DNA from: Deltaproteobacteria bacterium
Lineage (GTDB): Bacteria; Desulfobacterota; Dissulfuribacteria; Dissulfuribacterales; QOAL01
DNA length: 36,797 nt
Assembly (NCBI GenBank): GCA_015489315.1
Contig: WFZZ01000006.1
Location: 1-36,797, forward strand
Reading direction: 5' to 3'
Shown: positions 8,934-18,541 of the stretch, in pieces
Numbering within the stretch: the first letter of the stretch is position 1
Layout of the letters: the number at the start of each line of letters is the position of its first letter
The notes under the pieces: generated by a model
Database searches by the model: none
What the model was told of the DNA's origin: nothing
What the model saw: the letters and a program-made list of their open reading frames with translations, nothing else
Translations under genes and position numbers: made by a program

Positions 8934-11900
8934 ATGTTTACACATCTTCACTTACATACCGAGTATAGCCTCCTGGATGGGGCCATAAGGCTTAAGGACC
9001 TTTTTAAAAAGGCAAAAGAATATGGCTATGAAAGTGTTGCCATTACGGATCATGGCAATATGTACGGAGTGTTGAAATTTTATGAAAAGGCCAAAAAGGA
9101 GGGGATAAAGCCCATCATTGGCTGTGAGCTTTATGTGGCTCCAAAAAGCAGGAAGGACAGGAGTGCAAAGAGCCAGTCGGAGGCTGCCTATCACCTGGTC
9201 CTTCTAGCCATGAATGAAAAGGGTTACAAGAATCTCATGAAGCTTGTAACCATCGCAAATTTTGAAGGTTTTTACTACAAACCAAGGGTTGATAAGGCCC
9301 TTTTGGAAGAGATAAACGAAGGATTGATAGCCCTTTCGGCCTGTCTTCACGGCGAGGTGAGCAACTGTCTCCTAAGGGGGGATGAAAAGAGGGCAATTAG
9401 CCTTGCCGAGACCTATGCAAGTATATTTAAAGATAGATTTTATCTTGAGCTTCAGGAAAACGGGATTCCCGAGCAGGCTGAGGTCAATAAGGCCCTTTTG
9501 GACCTTGGAAAGAGACTTGGTATCCCAGTAGTTGCGACAAATGACTGCCATTACCTTAACCGGGAAGACGCCGACGCCCACGATGTCCTTTTGTGTATCC
9601 AGACTGGAAAGACCGTGAACGATCCCAAACGGATGAAGTTTTCAACAGACATGCTCTATTTTGCACCACCTGAGGAGATGAAAAGTCGCTTTTCATGGTG
9701 CGAGGAGGCAATAAGCCAGACTCAGGAGATTGCTGAAAGATGCAACGTGGAGATAGAAACGGGGAAACATCATTTTCCGGTCTTCACCATTGATGAAGGC
9801 ACTACCTATGAAGAAGAGTTTGAAAAAAGGGCACGGGAGGGCTTTAGAAAAAGGCTTAAACGGCTTAATTTATCAGACCAAGAGCTTAAGAGCTATGAGG
9901 AAAGGCTAGCAGAAGAACTTCAAATCATAAAGGAGAAGGGCTTTTCATCGTACTTTCTGATAGTTTCCGATTTTATAAATTGGGCAAAGAAAAAGGGGAT
10001 TCCTGTTGGGCCTGGAAGGGGTTCGGCAGCAGGCTCCCTTGTAGCCTATTCAATGGGTATTACAGATCTTGACCCAGTAAAATACGGACTTTTTTTCGAG
10101 CGTTTCCTGAATGTTGAAAGGATATCCTTGCCTGATATCGATGTGGATTTTTGCATGTCAAGAAGGGATGAAGTTATAGAGTATGTCACGAAGAAATATG
10201 GCGGAGAAGACCATGTTGCCCAGATAATCACCTTTGGTCAGATGAAGGCAAGGGCGGTCATAAGGGATGTTGGAAGAGGACTTGGGATGAGCTATCAGGA
10301 GGTGGATAGAATTGCAAAGCTCGTCCCTGAAAGGCTAAATATCAGCCTTGAAGAGGCCATAAGGCTTGAGCCAAAGCTCATGGAGCTTTCCAAAAAGGAT
10401 GAAAGAATCTCCCGCCTTTTGACCATTGCAAAGGCCCTTGAGGGACTTCCAAGGCACTCATCCACCCATGCGGCCGGGGTGGTCATATCGGACAAGCCCA
10501 TGATGGAATACCTTCCGCTCACAAAGGGGCAGGAGGGTGAAACCATCACCCAGTTTGACATGAAGGATGTTGAAAAGGTGGGGCTTATAAAGTTTGATTT
10601 TCTGGGTCTTAAGACCCTTACTGTCATTGACACAGCCCTAAAGCTCATTGAAAGGCACCACGGCGAAATGATTGATCTATCTTCCATACCCCTTGATGAC
10701 GAAAAGACCTTTGAGCTTTTGAAAAGGGGCGATACCACGGGGGTATTCCAACTTGAAAGCTCTGGCATGAAAGAGCTTATAAGGAGGCTTAAGCCAAGTA
10801 CCTTTACGGATCTCATAGCCCTTGTGGCCCTTTATAGACCAGGGCCCCTTGAAAGCGGAATGGTGGATGACTTTGTAAAGAGAAAGCATGGTGAAGTGGA
10901 GGTGGAGTATCTCCTTCCAGAGCTTGAACCAATTCTAAAGGAAACCTACGGGGTAATTGTCTATCAGGAACAGGTTATGAAGATTGCCCAGGAGCTTGCT
11001 GGCTACAGCCTTGGAGAGGGAGATCTTTTAAGAAGGGCAATGGGAAAAAAGATTCCAGAGGTCATGGAGGCCCAGAAGGACCGCTTCATGAAGGGTGCCC
11101 TTGAACGTGGTGTTGACCCAAAGAAGGCAGAGACCATCTTTGATCTAATGGCAAAATTTGCTGGATATGGCTTTAACAAGAGCCATTCTGCTGCCTATGC
11201 CCTTATTGCCTACCAAACTGCATATCTAAAGGCACACTATCCAATCCCGTTCATGACATCCCTTCTTTCAAATGAGCTTGGAAATACAGATGGTGTTGTA
11301 AAATTTCTTGCAGAATGCAGGGTTTCTGGGATTGAAGTCCTTCCTCCAGATATAAACAAGAGCGAAGAGGGGTTTACCATCGAAGGGGAAAAGATTCGTT
11401 TTGGCCTTGCTGCTGTAAAAAATGTGGGGGAAAGTGCCATACAGAGCATAACAACCGAGAGGGATAAAAAGGGGCCTTTCAAGGACCTTGAAGATTTTAT
11501 TTCAAGGGTGGATCTCAGAAAGGTTAATAAGAGGGTCATGGAAAGCCTCATAAAATCAGGTGCCCTTGACTCCTTTGGGCTAAAAAGGGCTCAGATGTTT
11601 GCCTTCCTTGACGAGCTTTTGGAATTTGGGCATAAGAAACAGCGTGAAAAAAGCCTTGGTCAAAAAAGCCTCTTTGACCTTAAAGAGACATCTTCTTCCA
11701 TGTCACAGTTTTCCTTAAAGCTTCCCGAGGTTGAGGAATGGCCCGAGCTTGAGCTTCTTTCAAAGGAAAAGGAGGCCCTTGGTTTTTATATAAGCGGCCA
11801 TCCCCTTGATGCCTATCATGATGAAATAAAGCGTCTTTCTCCTTTGAATACTGAGCGATTAAAGGACGTTCCAGAAGGTTCGAGAGTTGGTATTTGTGGA

Positions 11901-12422
11901 ATTGTGCGTTCAAAAAAAGAAAAGCTTACAAAAAGGGGAGACAAGATGGCCTTTTTGGTATTTGAGGACCTTTTTGGCTCAATAGAGATACTTTGTTTTT
12001 CCGAGGTTTTTTTACGGTCAAAGGAGGTTATTGAATCGGAAAAACCGCTTTGGATTGAGGGAATTCTTAAAAAAGAGGGAAACGAAGGGGAAGAGAGCCA
12101 GATAAATATAAAGATGGTGGCAGAAAGAATCGAGTCACTTGAAGATGCATGTAAGAAAAGGACCACTGGAGTTATCATCGAGCTTAACGAAAATGAGCAT
12201 TCCATGGCAATTCTTGATGAATTAAAGGGTCTTCTTTTAAAGAATGCAGGAGGGCTTCCTGTTATATTGAAGGTCAAAGTAGGTGAAAAAGGGCAGGTAG
12301 AGCTTGAGCTTCCTGAGGAGTTCAACTCCAGCCTTAATGATGAATTTATAAAAGAAGTTACTGATATACTAGGCTATCCAGGGATTAGGCCAAGATATGA
12401 AAATGTGAATGTGATTCATTAA
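8934..12422 (+). CDS. dnaE: DNA polymerase III subunit alpha
   Basis: PHP domain HLHTEYSLLDGA, GPGRGSAAGSLVAY, PDIDVDFC, GYGFNKSHSAAYA; 1162 aa. Confidence 0.98.
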   Translation: MFTHLHLHTEYSLLDGAIRLKDLFKKAKEYGYESVAITDHGNMYGVLKFYEKAKKEGIKPIIGCELYVAPKSRKDRSAKSQSEAAYHLVLLAMNEKGYKNLMKLVTIANFEGFYYKPRVDKALLEEINEGLIALSACLHGEVSNCLLRGDEKRAISLAETYASIFKDRFYLELQENGIPEQAEVNKALLDLGKRLGIPVVATNDCHYLNREDADAHDVLLCIQTGKTVNDPKRMKFSTDMLYFAPPEEMKSRFSWCEEAISQTQEIAERCNVEIETGKHHFPVFTIDEGTTYEEEFEKRAREGFRKRLKRLNLSDQELKSYEERLAEELQIIKEKGFSSYFLIVSDFINWAKKKGIPVGPGRGSAAGSLVAYSMGITDLDPVKYGLFFERFLNVERISLPDIDVDFCMSRRDEVIEYVTKKYGGEDHVAQIITFGQMKARAVIRDVGRGLGMSYQEVDRIAKLVPERLNISLEEAIRLEPKLMELSKKDERISRLLTIAKALEGLPRHSSTHAAGVVISDKPMMEYLPLTKGQEGETITQFDMKDVEKVGLIKFDFLGLKTLTVIDTALKLIERHHGEMIDLSSIPLDDEKTFELLKRGDTTGVFQLESSGMKELIRRLKPSTFTDLIALVALYRPGPLESGMVDDFVKRKHGEVEVEYLLPELEPILKETYGVIVYQEQVMKIAQELAGYSLGEGDLLRRAMGKKIPEVMEAQKDRFMKGALERGVDPKKAETIFDLMAKFAGYGFNKSHSAAYALIAYQTAYLKAHYPIPFMTSLLSNELGNTDGVVKFLAECRVSGIEVLPPDINKSEEGFTIEGEKIRFGLAAVKNVGESAIQSITTERDKKGPFKDLEDFISRVDLRKVNKRVMESLIKSGALDSFGLKRAQMFAFLDELLEFGHKKQREKSLGQKSLFDLKETSSSMSQFSLKLPEVEEWPELELLSKEKEALGFYISGHPLDAYHDEIKRLSPLNTERLKDVPEGSRVGICGIVRSKKEKLTKRGDKMAFLVFEDLFGSIEILCFSEVFLRSKEVIESEKPLWIEGILKKEGNEGEESQINIKMVAERIESLEDACKKRTTGVIIELNENEHSMAILDELKGLLLKNAGGLPVILKVKVGEKGQVELELPEEFNSSLNDEFIKEVTDILGYPGIRPRYENVNVIH

Positions 12423-12428
12423 TTGCGA

Positions 12429-12466
12429 GCACCTGCCCCTTTTAATTTAGGGCAGGTGCCTTTTTC
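12429..12466. terminator. Rho-independent (likely bidirectional) terminator between convergent dnaE and hcp
   Basis: GCACCTGCCC-cttttaattta-GGGCAGGTGC perfect 10-bp stem followed by cTTTTT. Confidence 0.85.
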
Positions 12467-12476
12467 TTCGCCTTTT

Positions 12477-14108
12477 TTATCCTAGTATTTCTTTTATATC
12501 CTCATCGGGTGTTTTTATTGGCATGATGTTATAGTTTTGAACAAGGACATTCAAGACATTTGGACTTACAAAGGCCGGAAGGCTTGGTCCAAGCCTCATG
12601 TTTTTGATTCCAAGGGCAAAAAGGGTTAGAAGTATTGCAACTGCCTTTTGCTCATACCAGGAAAGCACCATTGAAAGTGGAAGATCATTCACATCGCAGT
12701 TAAAGACCTTTGAAAGGGCGACTGCAATCTGGATAGCAGAATAGGCGTCATTGCACTGGCCGATATCAAGAAGCCTTGGAATCCCCTCAATATCTCCAAG
12801 TTTTTTGTCAAAAAAGCGGAACTTTCCACAGGCAAGGGTAAGTACAATGCAGTCTTTGGGAACCTTTTCAACAAATTCTGTATAGTAATTTCTTCCTGGC
12901 TTTGCCCCGTCACAACCTGCAACTAGGAAAAAGTGCCTTATCTTTCCGGCCTTTACTGCCTCAATTACCTTGTCTGCAACGGACATAACCGTATTTCTTG
13001 CAAAGCCCACCATTACAGTGCCCTTGTCAGTATCTTCCTTGAAGCCTTCGCACTCAAGGGCCTTTTCAATGACAGGGGTAAAGTCCTTGTCGGCAATGTG
13101 CTTTACTCCTGGCCAGCCAACAAGACCAGTAGTGAATATCCTGTCAAAATAGGACTCCTTTGGCTTCTGGATACAGTTTGTAGTCATGACTATTGGCCCT
13201 GGAAATTCAGCAAATTCTTTTTGTTGATTTTGCCATGCAGTTCCATAATGGCCGTAAAAATGAGGGTATTTTTTAAGTTCAGGATAGCCATGACATGGAA
13301 GCATCTCGCCATGGGTATAGACATAAATACCCTTACCCTCGGTCTGCTTCAAAATAAGCTCAAGGTCCTTAAGATCATGTCCTGAGACAAGTATGGCCTT
13401 TCCCTTCTTGGCCCCTAGAGGAACTTCAGTTGGGACAGGATGGCCATAATTTTTGGTATTTGCATTATCAAGTAGCTCCATTGCCTTTAGATTAAGCTCT
13501 CCCACCTTAAGTGCCAGGCCAACCCATTCTTCAAGGGACATATCCTTATTGAGGGTTGCTGCAAAGACTTCGTGGATATTTTTATAGTGCTCTTCATCCT
13601 CTTCACCGAGAATCTGGGCATGATCCGTATAGGCACAGACCCCCTTTAATCCATAAGTTATTGTTTCTCTAAGAGATCTTTTGTCTTCATCAAGATCTCC
13701 GTTTGAAAGCACTCCATGCATCTCGCCTTGGCGCACCATCTCTTCCTTGTTGTTTCCAAGCTCAAAGGTTGCTGGGCCTTCTGGAAAGTCCGCATTTCCG
13801 CCCTTTGTCTTTATCTTTTCTTTAAGATCGTCTCTCATGGCGACACAGCGTCTTAAAAGCTCCACAAAACGATCCGGGTCAAAGTCCACATTGGTAAGTG
13901 TTGAAAATACAGCCTCACAGGTAAATACATTTACGTCTCTAGGTACATCTACACCACTTTTTCTGGCCTCAACTGCAACCTGTGAAAGGCCTTTTATGGC
14001 ATAAATAAGTAGGTCCTGTAATGCAGCTACATCGGGTTGTTTTCCACAAACTCCAACAGTTGTACAACCTTTACCCTTTGCTGTCTGTTCACATTGAAAA
14101 CAAAACAT
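12477..14108 (-). CDS. hcp: Hybrid cluster protein (hydroxylamine reductase)
   Basis: MFCFQCEQTAKGKGCTTVGVCGK N-terminal Cys cluster, full-length Hcp (ACGKFRFFDKKLGDIEGIPRLLDIGQCNDAYSA). Confidence 0.97.
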   Translation of the reverse strand: MFCFQCEQTAKGKGCTTVGVCGKQPDVAALQDLLIYAIKGLSQVAVEARKSGVDVPRDVNVFTCEAVFSTLTNVDFDPDRFVELLRRCVAMRDDLKEKIKTKGGNADFPEGPATFELGNNKEEMVRQGEMHGVLSNGDLDEDKRSLRETITYGLKGVCAYTDHAQILGEEDEEHYKNIHEVFAATLNKDMSLEEWVGLALKVGELNLKAMELLDNANTKNYGHPVPTEVPLGAKKGKAILVSGHDLKDLELILKQTEGKGIYVYTHGEMLPCHGYPELKKYPHFYGHYGTAWQNQQKEFAEFPGPIVMTTNCIQKPKESYFDRIFTTGLVGWPGVKHIADKDFTPVIEKALECEGFKEDTDKGTVMVGFARNTVMSVADKVIEAVKAGKIRHFFLVAGCDGAKPGRNYYTEFVEKVPKDCIVLTLACGKFRFFDKKLGDIEGIPRLLDIGQCNDAYSAIQIAVALSKVFNCDVNDLPLSMVLSWYEQKAVAILLTLFALGIKNMRLGPSLPAFVSPNVLNVLVQNYNIMPIKTPDEDIKEILG

Positions 14109-14111
14109 GGC

Positions 14112-14939
14112 TCACCTCTTACTATTTGGATTTCCCTTAAAAGGGATACTTAAACCTTCTTCCAAGGCCCTTAAACCCTCATGATCCAAAAGGGCTCCGA
14201 GCCTTTCTCCTCTACTTGCCCTTTTCTTATAAAATGAAAGAACCTTTTCTACTGCCTTGATGCATTCTGTTGTTGAAAAGATATGGTCAAGCTCAAGGCC
14301 AAGCTGGGGGTGACGACCTAGTTTTCCTCCAACAAGGATTCTAAAACCCTCTTTTCCTCTTGTAAGAGCGCTATTTTTACATGCCTTTATACAACTTCCA
14401 CAATAAAGACATTTTTTTTCATTTATTCGTGCAACCTTTTTTTCATTTAAGGTGATTGCATTCTCTTTGCATACCTTGATACATGCCTGGCATCCATCGC
14501 ACATTTCAGGGTCAAGTTTTGGCCTGACTGCACCTATGAGACCTATATCCACTATCTGGGGCCTTGAACAGCTATTTGGACAAAAGGATATGGAGACCCT
14601 AAATTCATTGTGCATCTTTAATGGCCCTTTGATTCTTTCCTTTAAAAACTCCTTTAGATCCTGGGCCATAAGGAGATTTTCAAGTCTATCCGGAATATCT
14701 GTTTTCCAAAGGAATCTGTTTTTGCATCCGTCAGCCCCAAGACAGGTGTCAAGACTAAAGCCCTTGATCTCATCTTCTTGGTCCTTCATAAACCTTTCTT
14801 TTAAGGTGTTGATATGCTCAACCCTTATTTCAGATATCCCGTTTTCACGTGCATAGGCCTCAACCTTTTTTTTCACCATAGGCCTTATGAAAAACGGGAC
14901 CCTTTTTATCTTTGATACTGCCTCAGGACTCCACTTCAT
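14112..14939 (-). CDS. PCP_red-type N-terminus + siroheme nitrite/sulfite reductase-like + 2x[4Fe-4S] protein
   Basis: N-term KWSPEAVSKIKRVPFFIRPMVKKKVEAYARENG; CPNSCSRPQIVDIGLIG siroheme/[4Fe-4S] motif; CDGCQACIKVCKENA and CLYCGSCIKACKNSA ferredoxin motifs. Confidence 0.85.
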   Translation of the reverse strand: MKWSPEAVSKIKRVPFFIRPMVKKKVEAYARENGISEIRVEHINTLKERFMKDQEDEIKGFSLDTCLGADGCKNRFLWKTDIPDRLENLLMAQDLKEFLKERIKGPLKMHNEFRVSISFCPNSCSRPQIVDIGLIGAVRPKLDPEMCDGCQACIKVCKENAITLNEKKVARINEKKCLYCGSCIKACKNSALTRGKEGFRILVGGKLGRHPQLGLELDHIFSTTECIKAVEKVLSFYKKRASRGERLGALLDHEGLRALEEGLSIPFKGNPNSKR

Positions 14940-14990
14940 TTTTTCTCCTCAAATCTATTTTATTTATATATGAGACAATTTTGATAATAA

Positions 14991-15004
14991 TTGACTTATG
15001 TCAA
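14991..15004. promoter_or_regulatory. CRP/FNR-family (HcpR/DNR-like) palindromic operator upstream of the siroheme protein-hcp operon
   Basis: Perfect palindrome TTGAC-TTAT-GTCAA about 52 nt upstream of the minus-strand gene starting at 14939. Confidence 0.65.
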
Positions 15005-15057
15005 AGGATTTGAATAATTATTTCTTTTAGAGGAAAAACATGAAGACTAAAGAGATT

Positions 15058-16803
15058 CTAAAATGTAATTCTCAATATCTCTTCCATAGTGGTTATTCCT
15101 TCAAGCATCTTTTTGCACGCGTCATATTTAAGAGTCCTCATCCCCTCTTTAAAGGCAACCTTTCTTATCTCATCTTCAGACCTTTTCTGATGGATCATGG
15201 CCTTAATTTTCGGCGAAATAGACAAGACCTCATAGATGCCAATTCTTCCAAAATAGCCAGTATTTCTGCACTTATCACATCCTTTTCCATGATAAACCCT
15301 GACACGCTCCGTATTTACCTTCACGCCAAAGGCCCTTAATTCTTCTTCCGATATCCAGTAGGACTCCTTGCAGTTTGGACAGATGGTCCTTACGAGCCTT
15401 TGTGCAACTACACCAATTAAAGTTGATGAAATGAGATAGGGCTCAAGGCCTAGGTCCATTAGTCTTGTAATGGCTCCAACTGCGTCGTTAGTGTGAAGGG
15501 TAGAAAAGACAAGATGCCCTGTCAAAGAGGCCTGAACCGCATAGCGGGCAGTTTCGTTATCTCTTATCTCTCCTATCATTACTATATCAGGGTCCTGTCT
15601 TAGGATGTTTCTAAGTATGCTTGAAAAGGTGACATCAATCTGAGGCTGGACCGCTATCTGGTTGAAATCTTCATAGACCATCTCGATTGGGTCTTCAATG
15701 GTTATGATATTGACTTCGGGGCTACTAAGATATCTTAGGGAGGAATAGAGAGTGGTGGATTTTCCGCTCCCTGTAGGGCCGGTCATGAGTATCATTCCAA
15801 AGGTGTTTTTCAAAAAATTTCTGTAGGTCTCAAAGTCCCTTTTTGAAAAACCGAGTTTGTCTAGATCGCTCATAAGGATCTCTGCACTTTGAAGCCTTAG
15901 AACGAGCTTTTCTCCAAAGGCCACTGGAACTGTGGAAACACGGACCTCTGCCTCCTGTCCCTTCCAGGAAAGCTTGATCCTTCCATCCTGAGGGCGTCTT
16001 TTTTCCGAGATATCAAGGCGGGAAAGTGCCTTTATTCTTGTGCAAAAGGCCTCATGGATGATCCTTGGAAGCCGGTAGATGGTATGGAGGATTCCATCGA
16101 TTCTAAAGCGAATTACAGTTTCATTCCTCTTGGGCTCAATGTGGATATCGCTTGCCCTCTCATTAAGGGCATATTGAAAAAGGTGGTCAACTGCCTTGTT
16201 AATGTGTTTATCACTGGGGGATGTGCCATCTTTTGCAGAAAGTTTGACGTACTGTTCCAAGTTAGAAATATCTACCTCAGGGGCAGAAAGCACATCTTGG
16301 GCGGCAGAAATCGACCTTCTAAAATCAAAAAACTCCCCTATTACCCTTTCAATATCGCCTTTTGGAGAAATAAAGAAGCGTACATCACACTTGGAGACTC
16401 TTTTAATATCCTCTTCAAGCTCCTTGTCCCAAGGCTGATATGTACTTATTTCCAGCACATCATTTTCAAAGGCTACTGGAATAACAAGTCTTGTCTTTGC
16501 AAAGGATGCTGGAAGGGTCTTTGTGACCGTCTCCATGTCAAGTTTAAGCGGGTCAAGCCTTTTAAAGGAAAGCCCCTTGTCTTCGCAGATAAGTCTCAGT
16601 ATATCTGCCTCATTGAGGCTTTTTGAAGGGTCATCCTTTCTTAAGATCTTTTGATGGTGAAGCCACTGAACAATATCTATCCCCTTTCTTTCGGCAATGT
16701 GGCTTTTTGTCCTTAGTCTTTCAAGGGTTTCACTATCTATTAACCCCTTTTTTTCAAGGAGTGAGAATATATAATCTTTATCCTTATAGATATTTTGGGT
16801 CAT
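15058..16803 (-). CDS. GspE/PilB family type II/IV secretion ATPase
   Basis: Walker A MTGPTGSGKSTTLYSSL, EDPIEMVYEDFNQIAVQPQIDVTFSSILRNILRQDPDIVMIGEIRDNETA, zinc CPNC...CDKC. Preferred start is MTQNIYKDK; the supplied ORF extends to 16854. Confidence 0.95.
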   Translation of the reverse strand: MTQNIYKDKDYIFSLLEKKGLIDSETLERLRTKSHIAERKGIDIVQWLHHQKILRKDDPSKSLNEADILRLICEDKGLSFKRLDPLKLDMETVTKTLPASFAKTRLVIPVAFENDVLEISTYQPWDKELEEDIKRVSKCDVRFFISPKGDIERVIGEFFDFRRSISAAQDVLSAPEVDISNLEQYVKLSAKDGTSPSDKHINKAVDHLFQYALNERASDIHIEPKRNETVIRFRIDGILHTIYRLPRIIHEAFCTRIKALSRLDISEKRRPQDGRIKLSWKGQEAEVRVSTVPVAFGEKLVLRLQSAEILMSDLDKLGFSKRDFETYRNFLKNTFGMILMTGPTGSGKSTTLYSSLRYLSSPEVNIITIEDPIEMVYEDFNQIAVQPQIDVTFSSILRNILRQDPDIVMIGEIRDNETARYAVQASLTGHLVFSTLHTNDAVGAITRLMDLGLEPYLISSTLIGVVAQRLVRTICPNCKESYWISEEELRAFGVKVNTERVRVYHGKGCDKCRNTGYFGRIGIYEVLSISPKIKAMIHQKRSEDEIRKVAFKEGMRTLKYDACKKMLEGITTMEEILRITF

Positions 16804-16883
16804 TAAGTTCTTGCCTTTAATCCCCTTTTTTATTGTAATAGTCCAAGGTCTCAAATAATTTATCGGGAATTAGCAGAAAGATT

Positions 16884-17804
16884 ATGAGCAAGATTAAAAA
16901 GGACAATTTATGGGTTGAACTCCACATTAAGGTAAGCCCCGAGCTAGAAGATGCAGTCTGTGATTTTTTGGTATCAGAACTTAACAGAGGCGTGATAATT
17001 GAAGAGATAAATGAAAAAAAGCCTCCACTATTACTTATAAAGGCATATCTTAACCAGGAAGACCTTTCAACAGGGGTTTTAAAGGTAATTGAAGGTTATC
17101 TTAATGAGCTTTCAAGGCTTCATTCTGGCTTTTATACCGTTTCCATGGACATAAACCACATAGTAGAAGAAGATTGGCATGAGGGGTGGAAAAGGTTTTT
17201 CAGGCCCTTAAAGATTGGGGAGTATCTTATTGTAAAGCCCAGCTGGGAGACCTATGTTCCCAAAAGGGATGAGATTGTCATTGAGATTGATCCTGGAAGG
17301 GCCTTTGGCGTAGGCACTCATGCATCTACCCGACTTGTGCTTTTGGCCCTTGAAGGGCTTTATAAGAAATCTCTTTTAAAAAAGAAAGAGGTCCTTGATT
17401 GCGGCACTGGTTCTGGAATCCTTGCAATAGCCGCTGCAAAGCTAGGGGCTTCATCTGTAACTGCCATTGATATTGATCAGGATGCAGTGGAAGTTGCCAG
17501 AAAAAACGTCCATCTCAATCATTGTCATGATATAGTTTCTGTGTCAAATACCCCCCTTTGGAAAGTAGAAGGCCCCTTTGATGTAGTCCTTGCCAACATT
17601 GAAAAAGACACTCTTATCTTTTTGTCGAAGGACCTTTTAAGGGTGGTTAAGATGAAAGGCTTACTCATTTTAAGTGGAATTCTAAATATACAGGTCCAGG
17701 AACTTAAGGCCAGCTATGAAAAAAAAGGTTTTGTCCTTAAAAAAGTCATAAGTGACCAAAAAGAAAAAGAATGGGTCCTAATGGAATTCCAAAAAGGCTC
17801 TTAA
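16884..17804 (+). CDS. prmA: Ribosomal protein L11 methyltransferase
   Basis: EEDWHEGWKRFFRP, AFGVGTHASTRL, VLDCGTGSGILAIAAAKLG, VLANIEKDTL. Confidence 0.95.
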   Translation: MSKIKKDNLWVELHIKVSPELEDAVCDFLVSELNRGVIIEEINEKKPPLLLIKAYLNQEDLSTGVLKVIEGYLNELSRLHSGFYTVSMDINHIVEEDWHEGWKRFFRPLKIGEYLIVKPSWETYVPKRDEIVIEIDPGRAFGVGTHASTRLVLLALEGLYKKSLLKKKEVLDCGTGSGILAIAAAKLGASSVTAIDIDQDAVEVARKNVHLNHCHDIVSVSNTPLWKVEGPFDVVLANIEKDTLIFLSKDLLRVVKMKGLLILSGILNIQVQELKASYEKKGFVLKKVISDQKEKEWVLMEFQKGS

Positions 17805-18541
17805 GCCTTCCGCAATTTTTGGTAAATGGACGTCAGATCAAAAAAGGCGGACAAATTCTCGTAAAAGGCCCCGAGGCAAGGCATATTGTCGGTTCAAGGA
17901 GGCTTAAAAAGGGTGACGAGTTAAGACTTTGTGATGGAGAGGGGAACTTTCTTTTTGGCAGGATCATAGATGTAAAAAATGAAGGCGTCCTTGTTGATTC
18001 CTTCCTTGGCCCCCTTTTTTTTGATGACAGGAAGGATCTTATCTTTATTCTTTCCATTATCAAATCTGAGCGTTTTGATATTGCAATATCAAAGCTTTCT
18101 GAAATTGGTGTGAGAGCTATAATCCCAGTATTTACAGAAAGAACCCTTTTAAGGGACAGGAACGAAAAAAGACTCCTTTCAAAGCATAAAAGATGGAAAA
18201 GGCTTAGCCTTGAGGCTCTAAAACAAAGTAAAGGTTTTTTTGCAACAGCCATCCATTTTCCTTGCCCACTTAAAGAGGCATTAAAGGGCATTCCAGTAGA
18301 TTCAATAAGGATTGTTGTTCATGAAAAGGAAGAAGGTGGGATTCTGGAAAATATAAAGGGTGTTAAAAAAGGCCCACTATTCATTGCTATAGGGCCAGAA
18401 GGCGGTTTTTCTGAAGGAGATCTTGAGCTTTTTAAACATTACGGTTTTTTAAGGACAGGGCTTTCTTCAAGGGTCCTTAGAAGCGAGACAGCGGCAATCT
18501 ATGTCGCCTCCTTTTTCTCTGAATATCTAAATGGAGCCTAA
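17771..18541 (+). CDS. rsmE: 16S rRNA (uracil(1498)-N(3))-methyltransferase
   Basis: SPOUT C-terminus IAIGPEGGFSEGDLELF...LSSRVLRSETAAIYVAS. Confidence 0.94.
   Translation: MGPNGIPKRLLSLPQFLVNGRQIKKGGQILVKGPEARHIVGSRRLKKGDELRLCDGEGNFLFGRIIDVKNEGVLVDSFLGPLFFDDRKDLIFILSIIKSERFDIAISKLSEIGVRAIIPVFTERTLLRDRNEKRLLSKHKRWKRLSLEALKQSKGFFATAIHFPCPLKEALKGIPVDSIRIVVHEKEEGGILENIKGVKKGPLFIAIGPEGGFSEGDLELFKHYGFLRTGLSSRVLRSETAAIYVASFFSEYLNGA

Noticed and set aside
10295-12325. Long minus-strand ORFs within dnaE (e.g. 173 aa at 10295..10816, 169 aa at 11816..12325)
   Set aside because: Ser/Phe/Leu-rich antisense shadow ORFs of a conserved gene.
16054-16626. 190 aa plus-strand ORF inside the GspE/PilB-like gene
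   Set aside because: Antisense shadow ORF with no domain features.
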